Below, one piece after another: positions 1 to 8,856 of a stretch of DNA of 64,000 nucleotides; position 1 is the first letter of the stretch, and every line of letters begins with the position of its first letter. The translations under genes and the position numbers were made by a program. Below the pieces are notes generated by a model. That model did not search any database. It was not told the DNA's origin and saw only the letters and a list, made by a program, of their open reading frames with translations. Source of the DNA: Candidatus Competibacter sp. (GTDB taxonomy: Bacteria; Pseudomonadota; Gammaproteobacteria; Competibacterales; Competibacteraceae); NCBI GenBank assembly GCA_029624815.1, contig JARSSH010000033.1:1-64000 (forward strand), given 5' to 3'.

Positions 1-45
1 TTACCTCCTTTCTATCGGGTTTGCCCCGTGATGAGAAACTGATAG

Positions 46-1956
46 GTGGTAAGGACCATCGCGCGACTGCGCCATCCGCATCTGGTGCGGGTGGTAAACT
101 TCTTCGAGTCGAACGACACCGCCTATCTGGTGATGGACTACTATGAAGGCGAAGACCTGGGGCGGCATCTGAAACCGCCCCGAAAAGGACAACCGGGAGT
201 CCGGTTGCCATGGCGGCGAGCGGTCGCGCTGCTGCTGCCGGTACTGGCCGGCTTGGAGAAAGTACATCAAGCCGGATTCATGCACCGGGACATCAAGCCG
301 GGCAACTTGTATCTGACCCATGACGACGAACTGATTCTGCTGGATTTCGGCTCGGCCCGGCAGGTGACCGGCACCCACACCCGCAGCTTGCTGATCTTTT
401 CCGAAGGCTTTGCGCCCTACGAACAGTACCTGCAAGGCCATTTGAACCGGCAGGGACCGTGGACCGACGTCTACGCCGTGGCGGCCACCCTGTACTTCAT
501 GCTAACCGCGCAGCGGCCGCCGTCGGCGCTGGACCGGAAACAGGCGACGCTGCTGCAACAACCGGAGTTGCTGAAACCGGCCCGCCATTTTCTCCCGGAT
601 CTCCCGCCGGCGCTGGATGCCGCCCTGCTCCGGGCGCTGGCGGTGGAACCGGAACAGCGGCTGCAATCGATCACGGCGTTCAAGCAGCATCTGGAAACCG
701 CACTGGCGGAAGACGACAAACCGCGCCCGACACCGCCGCCCGAACCGCCGACCCGACCCCAAGCCGCGCCACAACCATCGATTCCGCCCAAGGCGGCGTC
801 GGAATCCACCGCGAAGCCACCGCGCCCGGAAACGCCACCCCCGCCCAAAGCAGCCCCGGAACGCTCGTCAAGGTCGAACTGGGGGAGCGCGACGACGGCC
901 ATCGCCGTGGTCGGGTTGATAGCGTGGGGTGGGTGGTCGATTGGGTTGAGAACTCCACCGGATTTACCCAAGCCGCCGATGGTTGCAACGCCGTCGGTCG
1001 CCGAATCGCCGCCGATTCCAGCGCCGCCGCCGGCGGAACCAGTGCCCACTGTAGAGCCGCGCGCCTATCTGACGGTCAAAACCGAACCGCCCGAGGCTCA
1101 AGTTCGCATCATGAACATCGACCCGGCGTATCGGGACGGGATTGAATTGGCGCCGGGCGATTTTGACATTGAAGTGAGCGCCCCCGGCTATCGAACCGAC
1201 CGGGCGTGGCACGCGCTGGCGGCGGGCGCGCAAGAACTGAAGATCGCCTTGCCAGCGGAACCGTCCGCACCCGCCGCGGTACCACGATCATCGTTCGAAC
1301 CGGAAGTGGTGCGCATCCCTGGTGGGTGTTTTGAGATGGGCAGTCCAGCCTCGGAAGCGGATCGGGATGATGACGAACGGCAGCACCGGGTCTGCGTGGA
1401 CGCTTTCGAGGTCGGTCGATACGAAGTCACCCAAGGGCAATGGCAAGCGGCGATGGGCGACAACCCGTCCCGTTTCAAACGCGGCGACGACCACCCCGTG
1501 GAAAATGTCTCTTGGAACGATGTCCAAACGTATCTGCAAAAACTCAACGCCCGAACGGGCCGGACCTACCGCCTCCCCACCGAAGCCGAATGGGAGTATG
1601 CCTGCCGAGGTGGCATGGCGGGACAACGCTACTGTGGTGGCGACGGTCCCGAGCGGCTGGCCTGGCATAACGCCAACAGTGGCAACCAGGTCCACCCGGT
1701 GGGCCAAAAAGCCGCCAACGGCTTCGGACTTTATGACATGAGCGGGAATATCTGGGAATGGACCTGTTCGTTATACGACAAGAGCTACAGCGGCGCGGAG
1801 AGTGATTGTGCTGATAATAATACAGGGGGCCCCCGGTCGTTGCGCGGTGGCTCCTGGCGCAACGATCTTGCGTGGGTGCGTTCCGCCAACCGTGGCGGGC
1901 TCACGCCGGCGGGTCGCAACGACAACGCGGGGTTCCGTCTCGCCAGATCATTATAA
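46..1956 (+). CDS. Ser/Thr kinase - PEGA - FGE-sulfatase fusion, 5' truncated; probable DGR variable protein
   Basis: The protein begins inside a protein kinase domain. It has HRDIKPGN (residues 80-87), DFG (100-102) and GFAPYEQ (121-127) but no glycine-rich loop, catalytic Lys or alpha-C Glu. Two in-frame stops (TGA, TAG at 40-45) lie directly upstream, so the N-lobe has been lost, or the reading frame is broken near the window edge. After a proline-rich linker (about 226-275) comes one hydrophobic segment (about 278-300), a PEGA-like domain (about 340-402) and a formylglycine-generating-enzyme fold (about 420-636) with GGCFEMGS, LPTEAEWEYACRGG and GNIWEWT. The layout predicts a cytoplasmic kinase and an external C-type-lectin-like domain. 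The last 38 residues have the character of a DGR variable region, and an avd fragment follows 73 bp downstream. A functional kinase is doubtful in this form. Confidence 0.85.
   Translation: MVRTIARLRHPHLVRVVNFFESNDTAYLVMDYYEGEDLGRHLKPPRKGQPGVRLPWRRAVALLLPVLAGLEKVHQAGFMHRDIKPGNLYLTHDDELILLDFGSARQVTGTHTRSLLIFSEGFAPYEQYLQGHLNRQGPWTDVYAVAATLYFMLTAQRPPSALDRKQATLLQQPELLKPARHFLPDLPPALDAALLRALAVEPEQRLQSITAFKQHLETALAEDDKPRPTPPPEPPTRPQAAPQPSIPPKAASESTAKPPRPETPPPPKAAPERSSRSNWGSATTAIAVVGLIAWGGWSIGLRTPPDLPKPPMVATPSVAESPPIPAPPPAEPVPTVEPRAYLTVKTEPPEAQVRIMNIDPAYRDGIELAPGDFDIEVSAPGYRTDRAWHALAAGAQELKIALPAEPSAPAAVPRSSFEPEVVRIPGGCFEMGSPASEADRDDDERQHRVCVDAFEVGRYEVTQGQWQAAMGDNPSRFKRGDDHPVENVSWNDVQTYLQKLNARTGRTYRLPTEAEWEYACRGGMAGQRYCGGDGPERLAWHNANSGNQVHPVGQKAANGFGLYDMSGNIWEWTCSLYDKSYSGAESDCADNNTGGPRSLRGGSWRNDLAWVRSANRGGLTPAGRNDNAGFRLARSL
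1842..1955 (+). other. putative DGR variable region (VR) at the 3' end of the FGE domain
   Basis: The segment encodes a scaffold typical of DGR targets: invariant-looking GGSW, VRSANR and GFRLAR blocks separated by positions filled with R, D, L, W, G, G, L, G, D and A. In DGR template repeats such positions are AAY codons that adenine mutagenesis scatters. The region ends at the stop codon, as DGR variable regions usually do. No template repeat is present in the window, so the adenine-specific signature cannot be tested here. FGE-fold proteins without any DGR also end in GFR-like motifs; the neighbouring avd fragment is what tips the balance. Confidence 0.55.
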
Positions 1957-2029
1957 CAATTTGATTTTTATTGTTTTACCCTCTATCTTCACGCGAAGCG
2001 CGGGCGATTTTTTTGAAAAATTATCCACA

Positions 2030-2170
2030 ATGGCCAATGAACATTCGCGTGATTCCGTTCCTCGGGCGGTGCAAGCCTGCCATGAACTGCTGGCTTGGCT
2101 GATTCCGCCACTGGACTTATTTCCCCGCGCCCGGCGTTTTGCCTTGGGCGAGCGGGGGTGCTGTTCCTGA
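2030..2170 (+). pseudogene. avd: truncated avd (DGR accessory variability determinant)
   Basis: A 46-residue reading frame begins at an ATG and contains ACHELLAWLIPPLDLFPR followed by RRFALGER. This is the recognisable N-terminal helix region of Avd-type four-helix-bundle proteins, which work with the DGR reverse transcriptase. Normal Avd proteins run to roughly 110-130 residues; here the similarity stops at GER and the frame ends four residues later, exactly where a short inverted-repeat element begins. None of the other frames beyond that point continues the family. It lies 73 bp after the variable-protein stop, the usual order target-avd-template-RT. This is inferred to be the remnant of a DGR whose rest was deleted. 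Confidence 0.7.
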
Positions 2171-2247
2171 CGTGGATATAATGACCATCAACTAAATGAA
2201 TATAAAGTAGTTATTGAACTCAATATCCACGTCTGAAGCACTACCTA
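2155..2247. repeat. MITE-like inverted-repeat element interrupting avd
   Basis: Perfect 11-bp inverted arms (2169-2179, GACGTGGATAT, and 2223-2233) enclose an AT-rich centre. The similarity of the arms extends outward imperfectly over about 20 bp on each side. The left end coincides with the loss of avd similarity and the right end touches the stop codon of the next gene. A third related arm occurs alone at 6679-6705. No transposase is seen, so this is either a miniature element or the two ends left from a larger insertion sequence. Confidence 0.5.
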
Positions 2248-2712
2248 CGGCGGCTTGATGCCGTACTTGCGATAAATCTGCCGCAGTTCGCTTTTGGCCG
2301 CGCGGATCTCGCGGCTGTGGCTGCGTGCGCTGCCCAGGGTCGAGGAAGACAGGCGCCGAATATCGCTATTGAGATTGTCGATTTTGGCCTGGTCCTCGTA
2401 ACCGATGTGTGTGGGCGTGTTCTTCTTGCGACGCGAGGAACGGGGGCGATCGAGCTCGCGCACCGAGACGCCTCGATTCACCGCGCGCAATTCGCGCAAC
2501 TCCCGAGTGGCCCGCCGCATCGCACCGACGTTATCCACCTCGCCGTCCGGCGTGGGTTGAGACTGAATGTCCAGAGTCTGCGCGGGTTGATCGGCGGCGG
2601 GCGGAGCCCCGCCGTAATGGACTCGCCCGTCGGCGTCGGTCCACTTATAGACCTGCGCCCGAGCCGGTAAGACCAGCGCCAGCACAACGGCGAACATCAG
2701 CGCGGGTTTCAT
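2245..2712 (-). CDS. DUF4124 domain periplasmic protein
   Basis: The start is chosen at the ATG encoding MKPALMF because a GGAGGAT ribosome site sits just upstream, although the frame is open further. A signal peptide of about 19 residues ends at ARA. It is followed by the DUF4124 signature VYKWTDADGRVHYGG (about residues 21-35), a small beta domain at the mature N-terminus of many proteobacterial envelope proteins. The rest is charged and probably helical (ending RQIYRKYGIKPP) with no catalytic motif. Molecular function is unknown. It is followed downstream only by the inverted-repeat scar and lies 5' of nothing co-oriented except the antiporter. Confidence 0.75.
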   Translation of the reverse strand: MKPALMFAVVLALVLPARAQVYKWTDADGRVHYGGAPPAADQPAQTLDIQSQPTPDGEVDNVGAMRRATRELRELRAVNRGVSVRELDRPRSSRRKKNTPTHIGYEDQAKIDNLNSDIRRLSSSTLGSARSHSREIRAAKSELRQIYRKYGIKPP

Positions 2713-2751
2713 GCTTGATCCTCCCGAAAGCATGGCGGCGAACCGATTGGC

Positions 2752-4017
2752 TTACGGATTACCCGCGCCGGGATTGGCGGGAACCACCGTCGCTTCGATC
2801 AACCGGCCCACCGTCAAGCCCTGCACCAGAATCGAGAACAGCACCACGATGTAGGTCAACGCCAGCACGATCTGGCGTTCCGGCCCCGTCGGCAACGACA
2901 GCGCCAGAGCCACGGAAATGCCGCCGCGCAATCCGCCCCAGGTCATGATCTTGACGGCATGCGGCGAAAACGCAAAGCCGAACCGACGCCGCATGATACT
3001 TACGGGTAGGCCCACGCACGCCAGCCGGACCAGCAACACAATCGGGATGATCATGAGGGACGCCAGCAGATAATCGCGCGTGAAGGTCAGGATGACCACT
3101 TCCAGGCCGATCAGCACGAACAGCACGGCGTTCAGAATCTCGTCGATGAGTTCCCAGAAGGTATCCAGATGCTCGCGCGTGGCGTCCGACATCGCCAGGC
3201 TGCGGCCGTGATTGCCGATCATCAAGCCAGCCACCACCATGGCGATGGGTCCGGAAACATGCAGGTGAATGGCCAGCGCATAGCCGCCCAGCACCAGCGC
3301 CAAGGTGATCAGAATTTCGACATCGTAGCGATCGATGCTTTTCAGCAGCCGATAGGCGGCATAACCGATCGCCAGGCCGAACACGATGCCGCCCAGCGCT
3401 TCCTCGACGAACAGCAGGGCGACCCCGCCGGGCGTTACCGCTTCGCCGCCCACGGCCAGACCGAGCAGGATGGCGAACACCACCACGGCGACGCCGTCGT
3501 TGAACAGCGATTCCCCGGCGATCTTGATCTCCAGGCTCTTGGGGGCCTTGGCGGATTTTAGAATGCCGAGCACGGCGATCGGATCGGTGGGCGAAATCAG
3601 GGCGCCGAACAGCAGGCAGTACAGCAGGGCAATCGAGATGCCGAACAAAAAGTTGAGCACCAGCCAGGAGGCGATGCCCACCAAAAAGGTGGAGGCCACC
3701 ACGCCGACGGTCGCCAGAATGCCGATCGGCCATTTCTTCCGGGCCAATTCCTCCAGATCGACATGCAGGGCGCCGGCGAACAGCAACAGGGAGAGCATGC
3801 CTTGCATCAGCACCTGGTTGAAGTCGATGCCGCCGATGATGGCCTCGGCCCGCTGTTCGATCGGCGCGTATCCCAGTTCGCCCAGGCTCATCAGGATCAG
3901 GCTGAGCAACATGGCCAGCGCCATGACCCCAATGGTGGTGGGGAGTTTAATGAAACGGTGGTTGATGTAACTGAAGAGAGCGGTCAAGGTAACCAATAGC
4001 GCGACAATATCCAGCAT
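2752..4017 (-). CDS. CPA1-family Na+/H+ antiporter
   Basis: A polytopic inner-membrane protein of about 421 residues with 12 or so hydrophobic segments. It carries the cation/proton antiporter motifs SPTDPIAVLGIL and GESLFNDGVAVV, which hold the acidic residues used for ion and proton binding in the NhaP/CPA1 family. A GTG lies two codons upstream, but the ATG at 4017 has an AGGATC site at good spacing and is preferred. It should exchange cytoplasmic Na+ or K+ for protons in pH and salt homeostasis; the exact cation cannot be told from sequence. It is close to the DUF4124 gene on the same strand, but the two need not share a function. Confidence 0.88.
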   Translation of the reverse strand: MLDIVALLVTLTALFSYINHRFIKLPTTIGVMALAMLLSLILMSLGELGYAPIEQRAEAIIGGIDFNQVLMQGMLSLLLFAGALHVDLEELARKKWPIGILATVGVVASTFLVGIASWLVLNFLFGISIALLYCLLFGALISPTDPIAVLGILKSAKAPKSLEIKIAGESLFNDGVAVVVFAILLGLAVGGEAVTPGGVALLFVEEALGGIVFGLAIGYAAYRLLKSIDRYDVEILITLALVLGGYALAIHLHVSGPIAMVVAGLMIGNHGRSLAMSDATREHLDTFWELIDEILNAVLFVLIGLEVVILTFTRDYLLASLMIIPIVLLVRLACVGLPVSIMRRRFGFAFSPHAVKIMTWGGLRGGISVALALSLPTGPERQIVLALTYIVVLFSILVQGLTVGRLIEATVVPANPGAGNP

Positions 4018-4260
4018 GATCACGATCCTAACAATCGGGCTTAGGCCATAGGAGAAACAAGCCGCATGAGACCCGCGTTACCCACCTACGGTCTGGATGG
4101 ACCCTCGGCAACCGCCACCGTGGATAACGCTAACCCGCAAAGCTCCACTTATCTCAGTGGAAAACTGTCCAAGCAAATGGGTCCATCTCTCTTCTTACCG
4201 TATAAGAATGCGGGAGGCACACCGAAATGCCCGGTTTGTCGTGCAGAGCCCCACACAACG

Positions 4261-6624
4261 TCATCGCGGCGCCAGCCGCGATCCGGTGGTAAACGAGACG
4301 ATGACAAAGTTCTGATGGGGCTCTGCCCAGCGCACGACGACGTTGCCGCCGGACCGGGGGAAATCCGGGAAAGTGTATTGACCGCTGGCTCCTTGCAGGA
4401 ACTCCACACCCAGGGTGGTCACGGTGAAATTGACGTTGGCGAATTCGGCACCGTCGGCGAAGGCCCGCAGGTTGTGGGTGCCGTCGCCCAGCCGGTTCCA
4501 GTTGAAGGTGGCGCCAAAGCCGTTGTCGGCGTCGCCGCAGGCCGCCACCGTATCCTCCCGCGTGGTGCCGTAAGCCACTCGTTGTCGCGCGCCGCCGTCG
4601 ATCTGCACCTCCACGGTGTTGGCCTGACAGATCCAGCCCCGGATCAGCCCGATTCCACTTTCGAACGAACCCGGTTGCGGGCTTTCCAGGGTGGCCGGAA
4701 ATTGCGCCAGCGGGGGGACCATCGCGGCCGGTTGGATGCTGGCCGCATTCCGGCTGGCGCCCACGATCACGAAGTTCTGATGGGATTCGGCCCAGCGCAG
4801 CGTCACGTTCGTGCCGGCCTGCGGGAAGTTGGCGACCGGATACTCGCCGCTGGCGCCCCGTAAGTACTCTTCACCCAGGGTGGTCACGGTGAAATTGACG
4901 TTGGCGAATTCGGCACCGTCGGCGAAGGCCCGCAGGTTGTGGGTGCCGTCGCCCAGCCGGTTCCAGTTGAAGGTGGCGCCAAAGCCGTTGTCGGCGTCGC
5001 CGCAGGCCGCCACCGTATCCTCCCGCGTGGTGCCGTAAGCCACTCGTTGTCGCGCGCCGCCGTCGATCTGCACCTCCACGGTGTTGGCCTGACAGATCCA
5101 GCCCCGGATCAGCCCGATTCCACTTTCGAACGAACCCGGTTGCGGGCTTTCCAGGGTGGCCTTGCCACCGCCCGACGACGGGCTCAACCATTGACTGACC
5201 GCAGGAAACGTCAAGTCAAAACGGCCATATAAATCAGATGCCGTCGGGTTCGCGCAGGATGAAGCGCCACCGTGCAAATCGCCGACAAACAGTTGCAGGC
5301 CGTTTTGCTCGCCGGTAATCACGAAGATGCCGGATCCGCTACTTCCTGTTTCGGTAATCCCTTGCGACCAAGTCACCTGGATGTGGTTGTCGCTTGTGTC
5401 GACCGAACCCTCACCAGTCCAGGGAGCGAATCGATCAGCCGTGCCTTGACTCCATTTTTTCAAGTCGCCCTGGGGATGATGGATGCCCACCGCCGTCCGG
5501 CCGACCGGATTGGTCGTGGTCCAGCCGGCAAATTGGATGCCCGGCAGGCTGCTGATTTGCGCATCCCGCAAGCGCAGGAAGGTAAAGTCGGTGCTGGCGC
5601 CGGTGGCGAGCAAGTCGGCGCCGCCGGCGAACTGGATGACGGATGTTGGGTTCGGTCCCTCGCAGACCGCGCGTTCGAAAAACCAGTAGCTGTTGATAGT
5701 GTTGGCGACCGATTGGGTCGACAGGCAGTGGTTGGCGGTCATGAAATATGGAATTCTGGTATTGGGATCATTATCGTTGAGCAAGGTGCCCGTGCACAGA
5801 AAACTGCTTTGGGCGTCGCTGTAAATGATTTTGGCCACTGCGGCGCTTAAATCGCTGGGCACCGTGTCGCGGCATTTGACGTCGATGTTGCAAGCCGCGG
5901 AGCTGCCGATACCAGAAAGATCCTTTTCGTCGGGATACTGAAGCGAATACGCCAGGTGCTGTATCTTGGACGCCCGCATTGGAAACCCGCTTTCCACCGG
6001 CCCGGGCAGATAAATCTCTACCCCGGCGGTTTCCCCCTCGATCACCGGCGACCAGAACAGAGTCGGGGCAGTTTCGGTGCCGGCGGCATCGCTCCCCGCT
6101 TGCTGGGCGCGCAGGGATCTGGCGGTGAAGGGGCCGAAGGTGTCGGAATTCTTGCTCCCGAAAAAACGCATTTCCGCGTTCTCGGGCAGCCCCTCCAGTT
6201 CGACCCCCACTCGAATCGCCCGCGCCCCCGGCGAGGTGACCGAAAAGGCCGCGACCCGACCATCGCCGGGCAGGGATTCCCAGGTCAGCCATGGAGATAA
6301 ATCCCCCTGATAGGGTGGCGGCATGTCCCGTGCGAACCCCACCTTCAGCGGCTGGCCCTTGCGCGGCGCCGCCAGGGTGGCTTTCTCCGTGGCCGTGACC
6401 GGGTCCAGCACGACTTGGAGGGGTATCGCGGTGGTGCGGTAATCCCGCTTGAGTGGCTGGGCGGGCAGCGTCATGGGTACCCTGCTAGCCGCCGGCGGCG
6501 AGTCCCAACCGACCGAGGCGGAGTGGCTCTCGGAAAAAACAAACGCCAACAAGAAGAGAGCGACCAGCGAAGGCGAAAGTGACCGCGGGGACATCAATCG
6601 AACACACCGTTCTGCCGTATTCAT
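4261..6624 (-). CDS. secreted trypsin-like serine endopeptidase with two identical C-terminal repeat modules
   Basis: The start is set at the ATG at 6624 (MNTAERCVRL), preceded by AGGAAA. The upstream extension looks non-coding. A signal peptide with a hydrophobic core VALFLLAFVF is followed by a propeptide-like region. The protease domain has His299 in TANHC, Asp346 in STDFTFLRL and Ser431 in GSSGSGIF, the trypsin-fold triad in the style of lysyl endopeptidases. Two C-terminal modules follow, each opening with ESPQPGSFESGIGLIRGW and holding two Cys; part of each is identical at the DNA level. Each module pairs an Ig/beta-like unit with a short segment ending in NFVIV. Secretion, possibly to the cell surface, is inferred. 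The IS110 fragment lies upstream. Confidence 0.82.
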   Translation of the reverse strand: MNTAERCVRLMSPRSLSPSLVALFLLAFVFSESHSASVGWDSPPAASRVPMTLPAQPLKRDYRTTAIPLQVVLDPVTATEKATLAAPRKGQPLKVGFARDMPPPYQGDLSPWLTWESLPGDGRVAAFSVTSPGARAIRVGVELEGLPENAEMRFFGSKNSDTFGPFTARSLRAQQAGSDAAGTETAPTLFWSPVIEGETAGVEIYLPGPVESGFPMRASKIQHLAYSLQYPDEKDLSGIGSSAACNIDVKCRDTVPSDLSAAVAKIIYSDAQSSFLCTGTLLNDNDPNTRIPYFMTANHCLSTQSVANTINSYWFFERAVCEGPNPTSVIQFAGGADLLATGASTDFTFLRLRDAQISSLPGIQFAGWTTTNPVGRTAVGIHHPQGDLKKWSQGTADRFAPWTGEGSVDTSDNHIQVTWSQGITETGSSGSGIFVITGEQNGLQLFVGDLHGGASSCANPTASDLYGRFDLTFPAVSQWLSPSSGGGKATLESPQPGSFESGIGLIRGWICQANTVEVQIDGGARQRVAYGTTREDTVAACGDADNGFGATFNWNRLGDGTHNLRAFADGAEFANVNFTVTTLGEEYLRGASGEYPVANFPQAGTNVTLRWAESHQNFVIVGASRNAASIQPAAMVPPLAQFPATLESPQPGSFESGIGLIRGWICQANTVEVQIDGGARQRVAYGTTREDTVAACGDADNGFGATFNWNRLGDGTHNLRAFADGAEFANVNFTVTTLGVEFLQGASGQYTFPDFPRSGGNVVVRWAEPHQNFVIVSFTTGSRLAPR
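4408..4696 (-). repeat. 289-bp perfect direct repeat, copy 1 (distal module)
   Basis: Identical by eye, base for base, to 4873-5161. The two lie at a 465-bp (155-codon) period inside the protease gene and encode residues about 643-740. The flanking parts of each module differ, so identity is confined to this block. Confidence 0.9.
4873..5161 (-). repeat. 289-bp perfect direct repeat, copy 2 (proximal module)
   Basis: Partner of 4408-4696; encodes residues about 489-585 of the protease. Perfect identity, including third codon positions, points to a recent duplication or ongoing gene conversion. Confidence 0.9.
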
Positions 6625-6942
6625 AGAGCATTTCCTGTTTGCTGGGCGTGGAGGGGGAGCTGGAAGCTTGAGGTATGAAATCCATGTCTGGAACACTACC
6701 ATCGGCCTGGATACGGTTTTTTGACCTCGTCCACCGTTCGTCCCAGTCACAACGCTCGCACGCAGGTTATCCAGCGCTCGCCACTCGGGGATGGCCATCG
6801 GACGGCTCGTTGCTAGGATTATAGTTAAGAACCCAAAAATATCAGTGAAACACTCAAGAATTCAGTCATCGGCGGGCACGAGTCGGGCACTGCTGGCTGT
6901 GCGGATTCCGCCAGCAATTTGGGAAGCTCAAAATAAACCTCC
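6625..6942. other. intergenic, protease promoter side, with a solitary inverted-repeat arm
   Basis: No supported gene. At 6679-6705 lies one arm related to the MITE-like element at 2155-2247, about 55 bp ahead of the protease start. The end adjoining the IS110 fragment is probably debris of that element. The protease promoter should lie here, but no convincing -35/-10 pair was assigned. Confidence 0.45.
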
Positions 6943-7431
<489 letters not shown>

Positions 7432-7578
7432 CTACCACGTCAATCAAAACCCTACCAAACTCCAAACATATAAGAGCCGGAACATCGCTCGAAACTTTCC
7501 GACCCAGGCGCGGGTCGCCTACAATTCGCGACATCCATTCTCAATCATTCCCGCCCGCCAACGAACCGGTGAAATCTC

Positions 7579-8040
7579 ATGCCCTTAACGCCTAAACCGC
7601 GCCTTGTTCGCCTCGCGCGTCTCACCGCAGCGCTACTGGCGTTGGCCGCGCTGCTGGTGGTTGGCTGCGCCTCCAAACCCGACAGTGAATCCAGCGCCGG
7701 TTCGCGGGAGAACGGCGTGCTGGTGCTTACCCGCGACGATGATCAGCGCACCGCCGAAGTCCGGGTCGGGGAACGGATCGTGGTGCGTTTGCCGGAAAGC
7801 CATGGCACCGGCTTTGTTTGGGCTGTCGATGAAACCGATCGGCAACGGCTGGCGCTGGACAGCACCGACTTCGAAGACCCGACGGAAGGCTTCATCGGAG
7901 CACGCGGCATGCGTACCTTCACTTTCACCGCCCGCCAACCGGGCGAGGTCGTTCTCAAGCTCAAGCACTGGCGGATCTGGGAAGGGGAGGGCTCGGTGAC
8001 CGAACGGTTCATCGTGACCCTGCGCATTCAGGAAAAATAA
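7579..8040 (+). CDS. lipoprotein with chagasin-type (I42) protease-inhibitor domain
   Basis: A 153-residue protein. A signal with lipobox LVVGC (Cys about 31) predicts lipidation. The mature part matches the chagasin/I42 beta fold: a loop with GTGFVW (the equivalent of the NPTTGY loop of the family), then GARGMRTFTF, and the final GEVVLKLKHWRIWEG corresponding to the RPWE loop. Chagasin-family proteins are tight inhibitors of papain-like cysteine proteases, so the upstream serine protease is not an obvious target. In bacteria these lipoproteins probably protect the periplasm from foreign or own cysteine proteases (inference). It is followed by lutA after a 15-bp gap, perhaps only by chance. 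Confidence 0.75.
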   Translation: MPLTPKPRLVRLARLTAALLALAALLVVGCASKPDSESSAGSRENGVLVLTRDDDQRTAEVRVGERIVVRLPESHGTGFVWAVDETDRQRLALDSTDFEDPTEGFIGARGMRTFTFTARQPGEVVLKLKHWRIWEGEGSVTERFIVTLRIQEK

Positions 8041-8055
8041 AATAGGGAGATCGCG

Positions 8056-8856
8056 ATGAGCGAGACTTCGTCATGTTCCCCCAAACCGCGCGTCGGCCTG
8101 TTCGTGACCTGTCTGGTGGACGTATTCCGCCCGACGGTCGGTTTCGCCGCCGTGAAACTGCTGGAAGACGCCGGCTGCGCGGTCGAAGTCCCGGCCGCCC
8201 AGACCTGCTGCGGCCAGCCGGCCTACAATTCCGGCGACCGCGCCGACGCTCGTGACTTGGCGCGGCGGGTCATCGCCGCGTTCGAGGATTTCGATTACGT
8301 GGTCGCGCCATCCGGCTCCTGCGGCGGCATCATCAAACGACACTACCCGCCGCTGTTCGACGGCGATCCCGCCTGGCAAGCCCGCGCGGAACGCTTGAGC
8401 GCCAAGACCTACGAACTGGTGTCGTTCCTGACCGACGTGCTCGGCGTGGAGCGGGTGATCGCGCGTTACCCCGATACCGTGACCTACCACGACTCCTGTT
8501 CCGGGTTGCGGGAATTGGGTATCAAATCGCAACCGCGCCGCTTGCTGGCCACGGTCGCGGATCTCGACTTGCGGGAGATGGCCGAGAGCGAGGTGTGCTG
8601 CGGCTTCGGCGGCGCGTTCTGCGTCAAATATCCCGAATTGTCCAATCGCATGGTCAGCGAAAAAGCCGCCCACATTCAGGCCAGCGAAGCCGGTACCCTG
8701 CTGGCCGGCGATCTGGGTTGCCTGCTGAACATGGCCGGCAAACTGCAACGCGAAGGCGCGGCGATCCGGGTCCGGCACATTGCCGAAGTACTGGCCGGGA
8801 TGGCCGATGCGCCGGCCATCGGCGAACCCGACCGGGGAGACGCGCCATGCAAGTGA
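8056..8856 (+). CDS. lutA: L-lactate oxidation complex subunit LutA/LldE (cysteine-rich CCG protein)
   Basis: A 266-residue protein with two cysteine-rich CCG domains, visible as TCCGQPAYNSGD and EVCCGFGGAFCVKYPELS. These bind a non-canonical iron-sulfur cofactor in the heterodisulfide reductase-like family. It is the first gene of a lutABC (lldEFG) operon; the three-subunit LutABC enzyme oxidises L-lactate to pyruvate in the cytoplasm, passing electrons towards the respiratory chain. The start has GGGAGATC ahead of ATG. Its stop overlaps the lutB start by 10 bp, indicating translational coupling. No lactate permease or GntR-type regulator is seen nearby. Confidence 0.9.
   Translation: MSETSSCSPKPRVGLFVTCLVDVFRPTVGFAAVKLLEDAGCAVEVPAAQTCCGQPAYNSGDRADARDLARRVIAAFEDFDYVVAPSGSCGGIIKRHYPPLFDGDPAWQARAERLSAKTYELVSFLTDVLGVERVIARYPDTVTYHDSCSGLRELGIKSQPRRLLATVADLDLREMAESEVCCGFGGAFCVKYPELSNRMVSEKAAHIQASEAGTLLAGDLGCLLNMAGKLQREGAAIRVRHIAEVLAGMADAPAIGEPDRGDAPCK

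Noticed and set aside
1-35. Reverse-strand GGGCAAACC...GAAA stretch resembling the start of a cyclic di-GMP-I (GEMM) riboswitch
   Set aside because: The conserved GGGACGCAAAGC block that should follow is absent, and the sequence ends at the window edge, so the match is too short.
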